A program made the translations under genes and the position numbers. Positions 44,824-53,309 of a stretch of DNA of 64,000 nt are shown here, piece after piece. Position 1 is the stretch's first letter. Each line of letters opens with the position of its first letter. Below the pieces are notes generated by a model that made no database searches, had not been told where the DNA came from, and saw nothing but the letters and a program-made list of their open reading frames with translations. Origin of the DNA: Gordonia hydrophobica NBRC 16057 (lineage in GTDB: Bacteria > Actinomycetota > Actinomycetes > Mycobacteriales > Mycobacteriaceae); contig NZ_BCWU01000002.1 in the NCBI RefSeq assembly GCF_001592365.1, positions 186,001 to 250,000 on the forward strand, given 5' to 3'.

Positions 44824-44844
44824 GTTCAGTCTGGTTGACTCAAC
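44824..44844. promoter_or_regulatory. HAIR-like HspR site before lon
   Basis: On the minus strand the site reads GTTGAGT-N7-ACTGAAC, matching the HAIR consensus CTTGAGT-N7-ACTCAAG at 11 of 14 positions with the exact 7-base spacer. It overlaps the expected promoter and leader of lon. Confidence 0.6.
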
Positions 44845-44902
44845 CCAGAGGACCGATCATTCATTCCGCCCCCGGTGTTCGCCCTGAGCGATCATGCGAC
44901 GG

Positions 44903-45508
44903 TCATGCCGCGGCGCGCCACTCGAACCCGTCGGGATCGACGAACCCGCCGGCCTCAGCGTCGACCACGAGGCGGTGCGAGCCGCTGCCGTCGGCCGGGA
45001 CTCCGGCATCTTTGGCCGCGGCCTTCCGGCCGTAGAGGGCGAGGGTCACCGCACCCTCGGCGCTGAACTCGACGTACTTGCGTCCGAAGCTCTTCGCGAC
45101 CGACAGCCCCTGCTGCACGTAGAACTCCTTGGTCGCGACGATGTCGTCGACGCCGATCAGCAACACCATCGAGTCGACCACCCGCAGCGGCGCCCCGGTG
45201 ACCTTCTTCGACGATGCGGCGATCTTCCACAGGGTGCCGTCGGGCGCTTCGAGCACACCGCCGTAGCCCCAGAACGACTTCTTGGCGGGCTTCACCACTC
45301 GGGCGCCGGCCGCGACGGCGGGCGCGATGAAGGAGTCGACGACCGCCGGATCCGCGACCACGAGGGAGATCACGAAGCCGCGGAACCCGGACGACGGTGC
45401 GTTCGATTCCTCGAAGCGAAGCCGGTCGACGACGCCGAAGGCGGAGTAGAAGGTCCGCGCCGCATCGACGTCGGCGACCTGGAGGGTGAGAGCGTTGATG
45501 TTGGTCAT
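44903..45508 (-). CDS. VOC-superfamily protein (glyoxalase-like)
   Basis: A 201-residue protein with two tandem VOC modules (1-105 and 108-200). It begins MTNINALTLQVADVDAARTFYSAF and has the second repeat VDSMVLLIGVDDIVATKEFYV. The metal positions usual for glyoxalase I are not all obvious, so binding or resistance roles are as likely as catalysis. Divergent from nothing close; 73 bases downstream of the alcohol dehydrogenase in the opposite coordinate order. Function unknown. Confidence 0.75.
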   Translation of the reverse strand: MTNINALTLQVADVDAARTFYSAFGVVDRLRFEESNAPSSGFRGFVISLVVADPAVVDSFIAPAVAAGARVVKPAKKSFWGYGGVLEAPDGTLWKIAASSKKVTGAPLRVVDSMVLLIGVDDIVATKEFYVQQGLSVAKSFGRKYVEFSAEGAVTLALYGRKAAAKDAGVPADGSGSHRLVVDAEAGGFVDPDGFEWRAAA

Positions 45509-45581
45509 GTCCTCAACGCTAGAAGCGCTGCGCCGGCGACGCTTCTCGAAAACTGCTCGATGCCGAGCGGGGTTCGAGGGC

Positions 45582-46706
45582 CTACCAATCGGCCTCGTCG
45601 AAGACGATCATGCCGCGGATGTTGTTGCCCTCGAGCATGTCGTCGTAGGCCTTGTTGATGTCCTCGAGACGGTAGGTCTGGGTGACGAGGTCGGCAAGGT
45701 TCAGCGCTCCCGACCGGTACTCGTTGAGCAGCTTCGGAATCTGCGTCCGGGGACCGGCACCGCCGAAGATGGCGCCCTGCAGGCGCTTCTGCAGCAGTGT
45801 CATCTCGAACAGGTTGAGCTTCACGTCCATCGCCGCGTAATCGCCCATGCCGACGACGACCGCCGTGCCGCCCTTGCCGGTCAGCGCCATCGCGGGCGCG
45901 ATGTGCTCCCCCTTGATCTCGCCGATCGTGAGGACGACGACGTCGGCCATGGTGCCCCAGCTCATCTCGCCGACCGGGCCGATCGCAGCCTCCATGCTCT
46001 CGAAGGTGTGGGTGGCGCCCAGCTTCTCGGCCATGTCGCGCTTGAACTTGACCGGGTCGACCGCGACGATGTTCCGCGCACCGGCAGCCTTGGCGCCCTG
46101 GACGGCGTTGATGCCGACGCCGCCGATGCCGACGACGACCACGGTGTCGCCGACCTTGGCGCCGCCGATCTCGGTCATCGATCCCCAGCCCGTCGCGATG
46201 CCGCAGCCGAGGAGGGCCGCGTTCTGCAGCGGGATGTCGTCCTCGATCTTCACCAGCGACGCCTGGTTGACGGTGATGTACGGCGAGAACGTGCCGAGCA
46301 GGCACATCGGGGTGACGCCGACGTCGCCCTGGGTGATGCGGTGCGTCTTGTCGGAGATCGAGAGACCGGTCAGCAGCCCCGCGCCCTCGTCGCAGATGTT
46401 CTGCGCGCCACGCGAACACGGTCCGCAGACGCCGCAGGCGGGGATGAACGCGGTGACGACGTGATCGCCCTCGGCGAAGCGCGTGACGCCCGGCCCCACC
46501 TTGATCACGGTTCCCGCACCCTCGTGACCGCCGACGACCGGCATCGGCACCGGGCTCTGGCCGGTCCGCAGATGGTGGTCGGAGTGGCAGAGACCGGAAC
46601 TGGCCAGCCGCACCTGCACCTCTCCGGCGACCGGATCGCCGAGTTCCACCTCCTCGACCTTCCACTCCTCATTCACGCCGTGCAGAACTGCGGCTTTCGT
46701 CTTCAT
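45582..46706 (-). CDS. Zinc alcohol dehydrogenase, NDMA-dependent (mycofactocin) type
   Basis: A 374-residue medium-chain dehydrogenase. The catalytic zinc motif is GGHEGAG with Cys in SGLCHSDHH; the structural zinc loop is CGVCGPCSRGAQNICDEGAGLLTG (key Cys only). The cofactor loop is VVGIGGVGINAVQG. The CDEGAGLLTG and LLQKRLQGAIFGG blocks match the NDMA-dependent family whose NAD(H) stays bound and is recycled by mycofactocin. It oxidises primary alcohols or related substrates. Confidence 0.87.
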   Translation of the reverse strand: MKTKAAVLHGVNEEWKVEEVELGDPVAGEVQVRLASSGLCHSDHHLRTGQSPVPMPVVGGHEGAGTVIKVGPGVTRFAEGDHVVTAFIPACGVCGPCSRGAQNICDEGAGLLTGLSISDKTHRITQGDVGVTPMCLLGTFSPYITVNQASLVKIEDDIPLQNAALLGCGIATGWGSMTEIGGAKVGDTVVVVGIGGVGINAVQGAKAAGARNIVAVDPVKFKRDMAEKLGATHTFESMEAAIGPVGEMSWGTMADVVVLTIGEIKGEHIAPAMALTGKGGTAVVVGMGDYAAMDVKLNLFEMTLLQKRLQGAIFGGAGPRTQIPKLLNEYRSGALNLADLVTQTYRLEDINKAYDDMLEGNNIRGMIVFDEADW

Positions 46707-46889
46707 CGCGACTCACGCTTTCTCTCGACTGAGTGGGGACCGTCACAGTCACCCGATTCTCATCTTGTCCCGATTCCGCCGCGTTCGCCGCGATTCGCGA
46801 GGGTCCACCGCAATCGACCCCCCACTCACACCGAAGCGACGGACTGCGTTAAGCAAACCGCCAGGCACGGCAACGGAGAATCGGTGGCG

Positions 46890-47882
46890 ATGAAGCTGCC
46901 ACGCCCGCACCCGCTCGTCAGCGCGACGCTGTCGACGGCCCTCGTCGCGATCGCGTGCGCTGTGGTGCTGATCTGGGGAAGCATCGCTCCCGCACCGCGT
47001 CCGGCCGCGGATCAGACGGATCCCCACGACGCGGCGAACGTCGCCGCCACGCACGCCGACCACGCGCACCAGAACGGTCCGACGCGGCGCATCCACTATC
47101 CGACCCGCTCCGCGGACCCCCGCCAGAACTATGCCGACCTGTCTCTGCCCGCCGACTACGCGCGCCGCACCGACATCCCCGTCGTCGTGCTGGTGCACGG
47201 TGGATCGTGGGCGTCCACGGTGAGCGCACGGAGCTTCGACCGTCTCGCAGGCGATCTCACCGCACGCGGCGTCGCCGTCTACAACGTCGAGTATCGGCGC
47301 ATCGGCTCCGGCGGCGGATGGCCGACGACGTTCTCCGACGTCGGCGCGGCACTGGACGAGCTGCCGGTCGTCGCCGCCGAGTACCCCCGGCTCGACCTGG
47401 CCCGATCGGTACTCGTCGGACACAGCGCGGGCGCTCAGCTGGTCGCCTGGGCCGGGCTCCGGACCGCGGAGCAACCCGGTCCGGGGCTCGGCGCGCCGAC
47501 CTGGACACCGCGACGGATCGTCAGCGTCTCCGGACCGCTCGACCTCGCCTGGTCGGCGACGCACGGCGACAGCCGCGTGGTCCGGGCGCTGGGCGGAACG
47601 CCGTCCGAGGTGGCCGCACGCTACCGGGCCGTGGACCCCGTGCACCTCGCCGCCCGAGGCTCCGCCGCGAGCGGTCCAGAGCTCATCGTGCTGCACGGCA
47701 CCTCCGACCGCGTGGTCCCCGACGTCGACTCGGTGCGATTCGTCGCCGAGTATCGTGCGCACGGTGGGCGAGCAGACCTGCGCCTGCTGTCCGGGCAGAC
47801 GCACTCGTCCATGTTCCGCGCCCACTCGAAGGCCTATCAGTCCCTCGTTCAGACGATCGTCGACGCTGCGGACGCGCCGTGA
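46890..47882 (+). CDS. Secreted or membrane-anchored alpha/beta hydrolase (esterase)
   Basis: A 330-residue protein. An N-terminal hydrophobic helix (residues 8-33) suggests a signal anchor. The HSL-like fold has the oxyanion segment VLVHGGSWAS, nucleophile VLVGHSAGAQLVAW, an acid in HGTSDRVVPD and His in GQTHSSMF. It probably acts outside the membrane on esters. GGAG lies 5 bases before the GTG at 46884 and 11 before the ATG at 46890; either start is possible. The following acyltransferase begins 79 bases later. Confidence 0.8.
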   Translation: MKLPRPHPLVSATLSTALVAIACAVVLIWGSIAPAPRPAADQTDPHDAANVAATHADHAHQNGPTRRIHYPTRSADPRQNYADLSLPADYARRTDIPVVVLVHGGSWASTVSARSFDRLAGDLTARGVAVYNVEYRRIGSGGGWPTTFSDVGAALDELPVVAAEYPRLDLARSVLVGHSAGAQLVAWAGLRTAEQPGPGLGAPTWTPRRIVSVSGPLDLAWSATHGDSRVVRALGGTPSEVAARYRAVDPVHLAARGSAASGPELIVLHGTSDRVVPDVDSVRFVAEYRAHGGRADLRLLSGQTHSSMFRAHSKAYQSLVQTIVDAADAP

Positions 47883-47961
47883 GTGCGGCGGCGCGCACAC
47901 CGACACTCGCCCAGACAGTGCGAATGGATTTAGCCGTCGTCAGCCCAGTAGCATCCGCCAT

Positions 47962-50124
47962 GTGAAGTTCGCTGGAACCGAGGCTGGCACCCAGTCCAAG
48001 ACTCCACTGCCGTCGCGCCACAATGAGGACGCCGCGGCCGGCCAGTCGTCCGGCTATCGGCTCGACCTCGACGGCCTGCGCGGCATCGCGATCTTCCTCG
48101 TCGCCGTCTTCCACGTCTGGTTCGGCCGGGTGTCGGGCGGCGTCGACGTCTTCCTCACCCTGTCCGGCTACTTCTTCGTCGCATCGCTGCTCAAGCACGT
48201 CGTCAAGTCCCAGCCCGCCGACGTCTCGTGGCGGACGGCGATCGACCCGTGGCCCCGACTGAGCCGGCTGCTCCGACGCCTGATCCCCGCACTGTTCCTG
48301 CTGCTGGCGGCCATCGCCGTCGGCGTGTGGCTGCTGATGCCGAGCACGCGGTGGGGTCCGCTCGGCAAGGAGATCCTCGCCTCCGCGTTCTACTACCAGA
48401 ACTATCACCTGGCCTTCCTGTCGCAGGACTACGGCGCGGCGAACTCCGCCATCAGCCCGATGCAGCACCTGTGGTCGATGTCGATGCAGGGTCAGTTCTT
48501 CGTTCTCACGCTCCTCACCGCGCTCGCCTTGGGGGGGCTGCTCAAGTGGGGCGGCAAGCACTTCGAGGTCTTGACCCGGTACAACGTGATCCGGGCGATC
48601 GTCGGTGGCGCCCTGCTGCTGGTCACGCTGATCTCGTTCGCCTGGGCCAACTACCGGCAGGGAATCAACCAGCCGTTCAACTACTACGACACGATCGCCC
48701 GCATCTGGGAGCCGATGGCCGGCGGCCTGCTCGCCATCTGGATGCCCAGACTGCGCCTGGCGAACTGGATCCGCACGGTGCTGACGGTGTTCGCGGTCGC
48801 GATGATCGCCTCGTCGGGCATCTGGATCGAAGGCGTCGCCGAATACCCGGCGATGCTCGCGCTGGTGCCCGCCGGCTCCACGCTGCTCCTGATGTGGGTC
48901 GGCTCGTCGGCCACCGCACCCCGCGCGATCCCCGGCAACGACCTCAGTCCCGCCGGTCAGGTCCTGGCGCATCCCTGGATCGTGTGGCTCGGATCGATCG
49001 CCTACTCGCTGTACCTGATTCACTGGCCGCTGCTGATCTTCTATCTGAACTGGCGCGCGCAGGACGACGCGTCGTTCGCCGAAGGCACGGCGATCCTGAT
49101 CGCCTCGGTGATCCTCGCGTGGCTGATGACCAAGTTCGTCGAGACACCGCTCCGCGCGGGCCGCGACACCGGGTTCTCGCAGACCTACCGCCGCATTCTG
49201 GCCGTCGTGCTGATCGGCGCCACCGTCTTCGGTCTCGGCAGCGCCGCGTACTGGCAGCATCGCCAGAGTCAGTTGATCGTCGACACCACCAACCTCGACC
49301 CGCGCGAGTATCCGGGCGCGGCCGAACTGCTCATCGGTGCGCCGACCCCCGCCGTGCCCGTCGCACCGTCGCCGGAAGCCGCGAGCGATGACTGGCCGCT
49401 CAGCCACGGTCCGCACTTCTCGAACTTCGGCGACCCCGCGATCAAGGTGGGCGCCTACGGTGATGTGACGGCGCAGCGCACCATCGCGGTGGTCGGCGGG
49501 TCGCACTCCGAGCACTGGATGACGGCGCTCGACAAGCTAGGCAGGCAGCGCGGTTTCCGCGTCACCACCTACATGAAGGCAGGCTGCGCGCTCTCGACCG
49601 AGGCCGAAGTCGAGATCGATGGTCGCACCCTCACCGAGTGCACCGACTGGTCGCGCCGCGTCGTCGACAAGCTCGCGGTCGACAAACCCGACTTCGTCTT
49701 CACCACGGCCACCCGCCCCGCACCGAAGGGGCAGCGCGGCGACGTGGTCCCGACCGGCTACATCGACTTCTTCACAGAGTTCCGCGACCGCGGGCAGCGC
49801 GTGATCGCCGTGCGCGACACCCCGTGGACGCGCGGCCCGCAGTCGCCGCCGGACTGCATCGCCGACGGCAAGCTGCCCCGGGTGTGCGGTACGCCTCGGG
49901 AGCGGGCGCTCTCCCCGGAGAACCCCGCGGACGCGTTGAAACCCGATTTCCCGAACATGACCTTCCTGGACTACAGCGACGGCTTCTGCACGCCCACCTA
50001 CTGCCCGGCCGTGGTCGGCAACATCCTGGTGTGGCACGACTACCACCATGTGACGACGGCGTTCATGCGCAGTCTGGTGCCGTTCATGGACCCGGACTTC
50101 GGCGCCGCCACCGGTTGGTGGTGA
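47962..50124 (+). CDS. OafA/YrhL-type acyltransferase with C-terminal SGNH domain
   Basis: A 720-residue protein. Residues about 40-430 form an acyltransferase-3 membrane domain with ten or so helices (DGLRGIAIFLVAVFHVW, GGVDVFLTLSGYFF, a late YSLYLIHWP). The periplasmic C-terminal domain has SGNH features: GGSHSEHWM (Ser block) and HDYHHVT (Asp-His block). It should transfer acetyl or acyl groups from a cytoplasmic donor to cell-wall polysaccharide or lipid. GTG 47962 is the start with no ribosome site; TAGCAT 8 bases upstream fits a leaderless transcript. Confidence 0.83.
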   Translation: MKFAGTEAGTQSKTPLPSRHNEDAAAGQSSGYRLDLDGLRGIAIFLVAVFHVWFGRVSGGVDVFLTLSGYFFVASLLKHVVKSQPADVSWRTAIDPWPRLSRLLRRLIPALFLLLAAIAVGVWLLMPSTRWGPLGKEILASAFYYQNYHLAFLSQDYGAANSAISPMQHLWSMSMQGQFFVLTLLTALALGGLLKWGGKHFEVLTRYNVIRAIVGGALLLVTLISFAWANYRQGINQPFNYYDTIARIWEPMAGGLLAIWMPRLRLANWIRTVLTVFAVAMIASSGIWIEGVAEYPAMLALVPAGSTLLLMWVGSSATAPRAIPGNDLSPAGQVLAHPWIVWLGSIAYSLYLIHWPLLIFYLNWRAQDDASFAEGTAILIASVILAWLMTKFVETPLRAGRDTGFSQTYRRILAVVLIGATVFGLGSAAYWQHRQSQLIVDTTNLDPREYPGAAELLIGAPTPAVPVAPSPEAASDDWPLSHGPHFSNFGDPAIKVGAYGDVTAQRTIAVVGGSHSEHWMTALDKLGRQRGFRVTTYMKAGCALSTEAEVEIDGRTLTECTDWSRRVVDKLAVDKPDFVFTTATRPAPKGQRGDVVPTGYIDFFTEFRDRGQRVIAVRDTPWTRGPQSPPDCIADGKLPRVCGTPRERALSPENPADALKPDFPNMTFLDYSDGFCTPTYCPAVVGNILVWHDYHHVTTAFMRSLVPFMDPDFGAATGWW

Positions 50125-50248
50125 CCCGTCGCCAGGGTTCGCACCGCGGACACACAGGGGACGCACAGAGATCGCTGCTAGCGTGAGCCGCTGGCGCTGC
50201 TAGCACGACAGCAGAGCCGTCCGCTATCCGCTAGTCGTATGAGGTCTC

Positions 50249-51457
50249 ATGTCGTCCACGGTCGCTCTCTCCCCGGTGACCACCGGCACCACCACCGCGC
50301 CCACCGCTCCGCAGGCCGCCCGCAAGCGGCCCTACCTGCACCAGGTGGACCTGGTCCGCACCACGACCTTCGCGCTCGTCATCTTCATGCACGTGCTGAC
50401 GTCGACGACCGCCGAGTACTCGAGCATGGGAACCAACTCGACGTCCCTACTGTTGCACGCGACCCGCAACATCTTCTTCGCGCTGACCGGCTTCGTGTTG
50501 ATGTACCAGTACCTCGATCGGCCTGATTTCAGCACGACGTCGTTCTGGCGGCGGCGGATGAAGCTGGTCATCGTCCCGTATCTGGTGTGGTCGGTGCTGT
50601 ACTGGGTCATCACCGGGATGTGGCTCAACGGCCGATTCGGCGACATTCCGACGAGCCTCGGTGAACTCGGCAAGAACCTCTTGTGGGGCACCTCCGCCTA
50701 TCACCTGTACTTCCTGTTGGTGATGCTCCAGGCGTATCTGCTGTTTCCGCTGCTGCGCAAGCTCATCATCCGCACCCGCGGACACCATGGGGTCGTTCTC
50801 GCGGTCAGCGCAGCGCTGCAGGTGACCGTGCTGTGCCTCATCTCGTACTGGCACCCGCCCGCAGGACTGGCGACCGAGCTGTGGAATCACCTGTACGCAA
50901 CGTTCATCCCCTATCAGCTGCTGATCGTGATCGGCGCGATCGCCGCCGCGCACCGCGAGCGCGTCAGCGAACTCCTCCGCGGTCGCGGCGCCCTGGTGGC
51001 CTGCGCGTTCCTCGGCTCCGCCGCCTTCGCCATCGGCGCGTACGTGCACCGCGTGCTGGTCGGCGGTGCGCCCGTCTGGTCAGCCAACAGCGCGTTCGAA
51101 CTCACGCTGCTGCCGTTCCTCGTCGCCGCGGTGATCGCCGTCTATGCCCTGGGGCTGCACTGGGCGACGTATCGCCGGCAGCATCAGCCGGTCTTCTCGA
51201 AGTTCGTGTCATACGCCTCCAACCGGTCGTTCCCGGTGTTTCTGGTGCACGTCATGGTGCTGACGTTCCTCCTGCGTCCGCAGACCGACGCCGGCGAGAA
51301 GTGGTTCGTGGCCGCCCTGCCGCAACCCTTCGCGACGATCACCGTCTACCTGCTGACGCTGGCCATCTCCCTCATGGTCGTCGAGGTGCTGCGCCGGCTG
51401 CCCGGGGCGCTGTATCTGACCGGCCGCCCGCGCCTTCCGCTGCGACCGACGATTTAA
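50249..51457 (+). CDS. Membrane acyltransferase 3 family protein
   Basis: A 402-residue protein of about ten membrane helices with the acyltransferase-3 order: HQVDLVRTTTFALVIFMHV, then TRNIFFALTGFVLMYQY and WRRRMKLVIVPYLVWSVLYW, ending with FPVFLVHVMVL. No SGNH domain is attached. Its closeness to the larger OafA-type gene suggests both modify envelope glycans or lipids. GAGG precedes the ATG at 50249. The 124-base gap before it holds only short repeats. Confidence 0.8.
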   Translation: MSSTVALSPVTTGTTTAPTAPQAARKRPYLHQVDLVRTTTFALVIFMHVLTSTTAEYSSMGTNSTSLLLHATRNIFFALTGFVLMYQYLDRPDFSTTSFWRRRMKLVIVPYLVWSVLYWVITGMWLNGRFGDIPTSLGELGKNLLWGTSAYHLYFLLVMLQAYLLFPLLRKLIIRTRGHHGVVLAVSAALQVTVLCLISYWHPPAGLATELWNHLYATFIPYQLLIVIGAIAAAHRERVSELLRGRGALVACAFLGSAAFAIGAYVHRVLVGGAPVWSANSAFELTLLPFLVAAVIAVYALGLHWATYRRQHQPVFSKFVSYASNRSFPVFLVHVMVLTFLLRPQTDAGEKWFVAALPQPFATITVYLLTLAISLMVVEVLRRLPGALYLTGRPRLPLRPTI

Positions 51458-51530
51458 CGGAACTCTTTCCGGTTAAGCTCGAAGGCGTCCGCATCGGCCC
51501 GGCGGACACCGCGATTCGAGAGGGACTCCC

Positions 51531-51758
51531 ATGACCGACACCTGGCTTGCCAGCCTCATCACCGACACCCCGCAGGCGGGTTTCGAGCTCGCCATCACAC
51601 TCAGCCGCCGCGGCGTCAAATACACGCAGCCCGACGGCGAGGTGCTCCACAAGCTCCGTCCGGAATACGCCGAGGACGCCGAGGCGTTGATCGCCGGCTC
51701 GCAGGTCGTGGCGACCAACTTCCAGACCGTCGCCGCCGCCAACAACTATTGGCGCTGA
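51531..51758 (+). CDS. Small conserved-looking protein of unknown function
   Basis: A 75-residue protein, acidic, with a helical C terminus (EYAEDAEALIAGSQVVATNFQTVAAANN). GAGAGGGA lies before the ATG, giving a clear translation signal. No family recognised. It lies between the acyltransferase and the convergent KASIII-like gene (8 bases). Confidence 0.65.
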   Translation: MTDTWLASLITDTPQAGFELAITLSRRGVKYTQPDGEVLHKLRPEYAEDAEALIAGSQVVATNFQTVAAANNYWR

Positions 51759-51765
51759 CCCGCCG

Positions 51766-52485
51766 TCACTCCCGGCGTCGGTCGGCGTCGGAGACCAGAT
51801 GACAGACGACCGCGGCCGCTCGGCCGCGGTCGTTCGCCGTCACCAGCACCACCTCGGAACACCCTTCGGCTCGCGCCTGCAGCAGTCCTTCGATCGGCGC
51901 CGCGCTGCGGGACGCGAGGCAGACGCTGACGAATCGACGCCCGGGTGCCAGCCGAAGACCACCCGGCACCACCGCGACGATCGGCATCTCGTCGCCGACC
52001 GTCGACAACACATGCTCGACGGCGGTCCCCGGACTGTCGTGGTCCAGTTGCACGTCGGCGGTACGACGCCCCGCCGTCGTCACGGGTTCCTGCGGTGCCG
52101 ACGCCGACAGCGGCATCGCACCCACGACCAACGCGCCGCCGTCGACCGTCAGTAGCACGGCGCCGCGGCGGTGCGCGAGGATCGACGCGCCGACAGCGAT
52201 CGACGACGGCACCCCGCAGCCGTCGTCGACCATGTCGAGCGCCTGGACGCCCGGCACACCCCCGAGTCCGAGTCGCACGCAGATACCTGCCGCCGTGTCG
52301 GCCGCATCTGCGGCGCCGACGTTGATCACCGCGGCCAGCGCGCGGCGATCCAACCCGGCCTGCGCCAGCGCCCGCTCCGCCGACCTCAGTCGCGAGTCGA
52401 TCCCGTCGGCGTCGACGGCGATGCCGGTGAGGCGAACGCGAGTCGACGCCGCCCCGACCCTAGCGACACTCGGATGGTCAGGCAT
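51766..52485 (-). CDS. Short thiolase-fold protein related to KASIII
   Basis: A 239-residue protein. The N-terminal half resembles the first part of KASIII/OleA enzymes: ALAQAGLDRRALAAVINVG, then the cysteine at residue 90 in MVDDGCGVPSSIAVGASIL, where KASIII has its catalytic Cys, and GAVLLTVDG. The usual His and Asn blocks of the second half are not evident, and the protein is about 90 residues shorter than KASIII. It may be a lone ligand-binding or partial condensing domain. Its start is 62 bases downstream of the DUF218 stop and it reads in the same direction. Confidence 0.6.
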   Translation of the reverse strand: MPDHPSVARVGAASTRVRLTGIAVDADGIDSRLRSAERALAQAGLDRRALAAVINVGAADAADTAAGICVRLGLGGVPGVQALDMVDDGCGVPSSIAVGASILAHRRGAVLLTVDGGALVVGAMPLSASAPQEPVTTAGRRTADVQLDHDSPGTAVEHVLSTVGDEMPIVAVVPGGLRLAPGRRFVSVCLASRSAAPIEGLLQARAEGCSEVVLVTANDRGRAAAVVCHLVSDADRRRE

Positions 52486-52547
52486 GACTTCACGCTACGT
52501 CTGGCCCCGCGCCCGATCTATCGTCCGAATGACACCGCCACCTGCAC

Positions 52548-53177
52548 TCATGCGCCCCGCGCACGCACCGCGTCGAACACCGCCCGCGGCCGCGATCCGA
52601 GCGCCTCCCGAAGCTGATTGCGTACCAGACTCACCACCGAGCAGTCCTGGCACGGCGCGATGACGCCCACGATGTCGATGCCCCACGCACGGCACAGGGT
52701 CACCGCCCGCGCGATGTGGAAGTTCTGCGTCACGATGGTCGCCGACCTGATCCCGTCCAGGGTGGCGGCACGACGACAGGTCGCGTTGGTGTTGAGACCG
52801 AGCCGGTCGTCATGAATCGCGTGCGCGGGGACGCCGTGCTGTTCGAGGTAGGCGCGCATCACCTGGACCTCGTTGCCCGCGTCGTCGGAGTCGTTGCCCG
52901 AGGCGAGGATCTGCGTGACGTGACCGGCCCGATAGGCGTCGACGGCGACGTCGAGCCGAGCGCGCAGATAGACGCCGGGCTCACCGTCGGACACTTTGGC
53001 GCCGAGGACGATCATCGTGCGCGGAGCGTCGTCGGCGATCGCAGCGGCGTCGATCACGCGACCGCGGGCTGCGACCACCATCCACAACGACGTGACCGCG
53101 ACCATGACCTCGACCGCGATCACCGCCGCGAGTGCGGCGACGCGCAGGGGCGGCACAGCGGGTCTGAGGCGAGTCAC
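52548..53177 (-). CDS. DUF218 membrane protein (SanA/YdcF type)
   Basis: A 209-residue protein. One membrane helix (residues 10-33) is followed by a DUF218 domain: TMIVLGAKVSDGEPGVYLRARLD, ILASGNDSDDAGNEVQVM and NTNATCRRAATLDGI. SanA-like proteins affect envelope permeability; the biochemical role is open. GTG at 53177 is chosen because the upstream frame adds an unlikely segment. Divergent from the WS/DGAT gene. Confidence 0.8.
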   Translation of the reverse strand: MTRLRPAVPPLRVAALAAVIAVEVMVAVTSLWMVVAARGRVIDAAAIADDAPRTMIVLGAKVSDGEPGVYLRARLDVAVDAYRAGHVTQILASGNDSDDAGNEVQVMRAYLEQHGVPAHAIHDDRLGLNTNATCRRAATLDGIRSATIVTQNFHIARAVTLCRAWGIDIVGVIAPCQDCSVVSLVRNQLREALGSRPRAVFDAVRARGA

Positions 53178-53309
53178 CGACTCAACGTAGACGATCCGCT
53201 CAGGCCCGCACGCAACTAGATTCGACACACACGCGTGGGCGCGGAATGCGACGTGCCACAATTGCGCGCAAGCGAGACGCGTGTGCTCGCCGGAGCGTTA
53301 GGGGAACTC

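Noticed and set aside
42715..44838. 707-codon plus-strand frame opposite lon
   Set aside because: Arg-rich product without motifs; lon on the other strand is unmistakable.
46728..46826. GAGTGGGG and CCCCACTC inverted pair between adh and the esterase
   Set aside because: About 80 bases apart and short; no sign of a functional structure.
50173..50204. CGCTGCTAGC occurs twice before the acyltransferase gene
   Set aside because: Two 10-base copies 22 bases apart could be chance or an operator; too weak to call.
51454..51476. TTAACGGAA / TTCCGGTTAA imperfect hairpin over the acyltransferase stop
   Set aside because: Overlaps the stop codon and has no T tract; not a convincing terminator.
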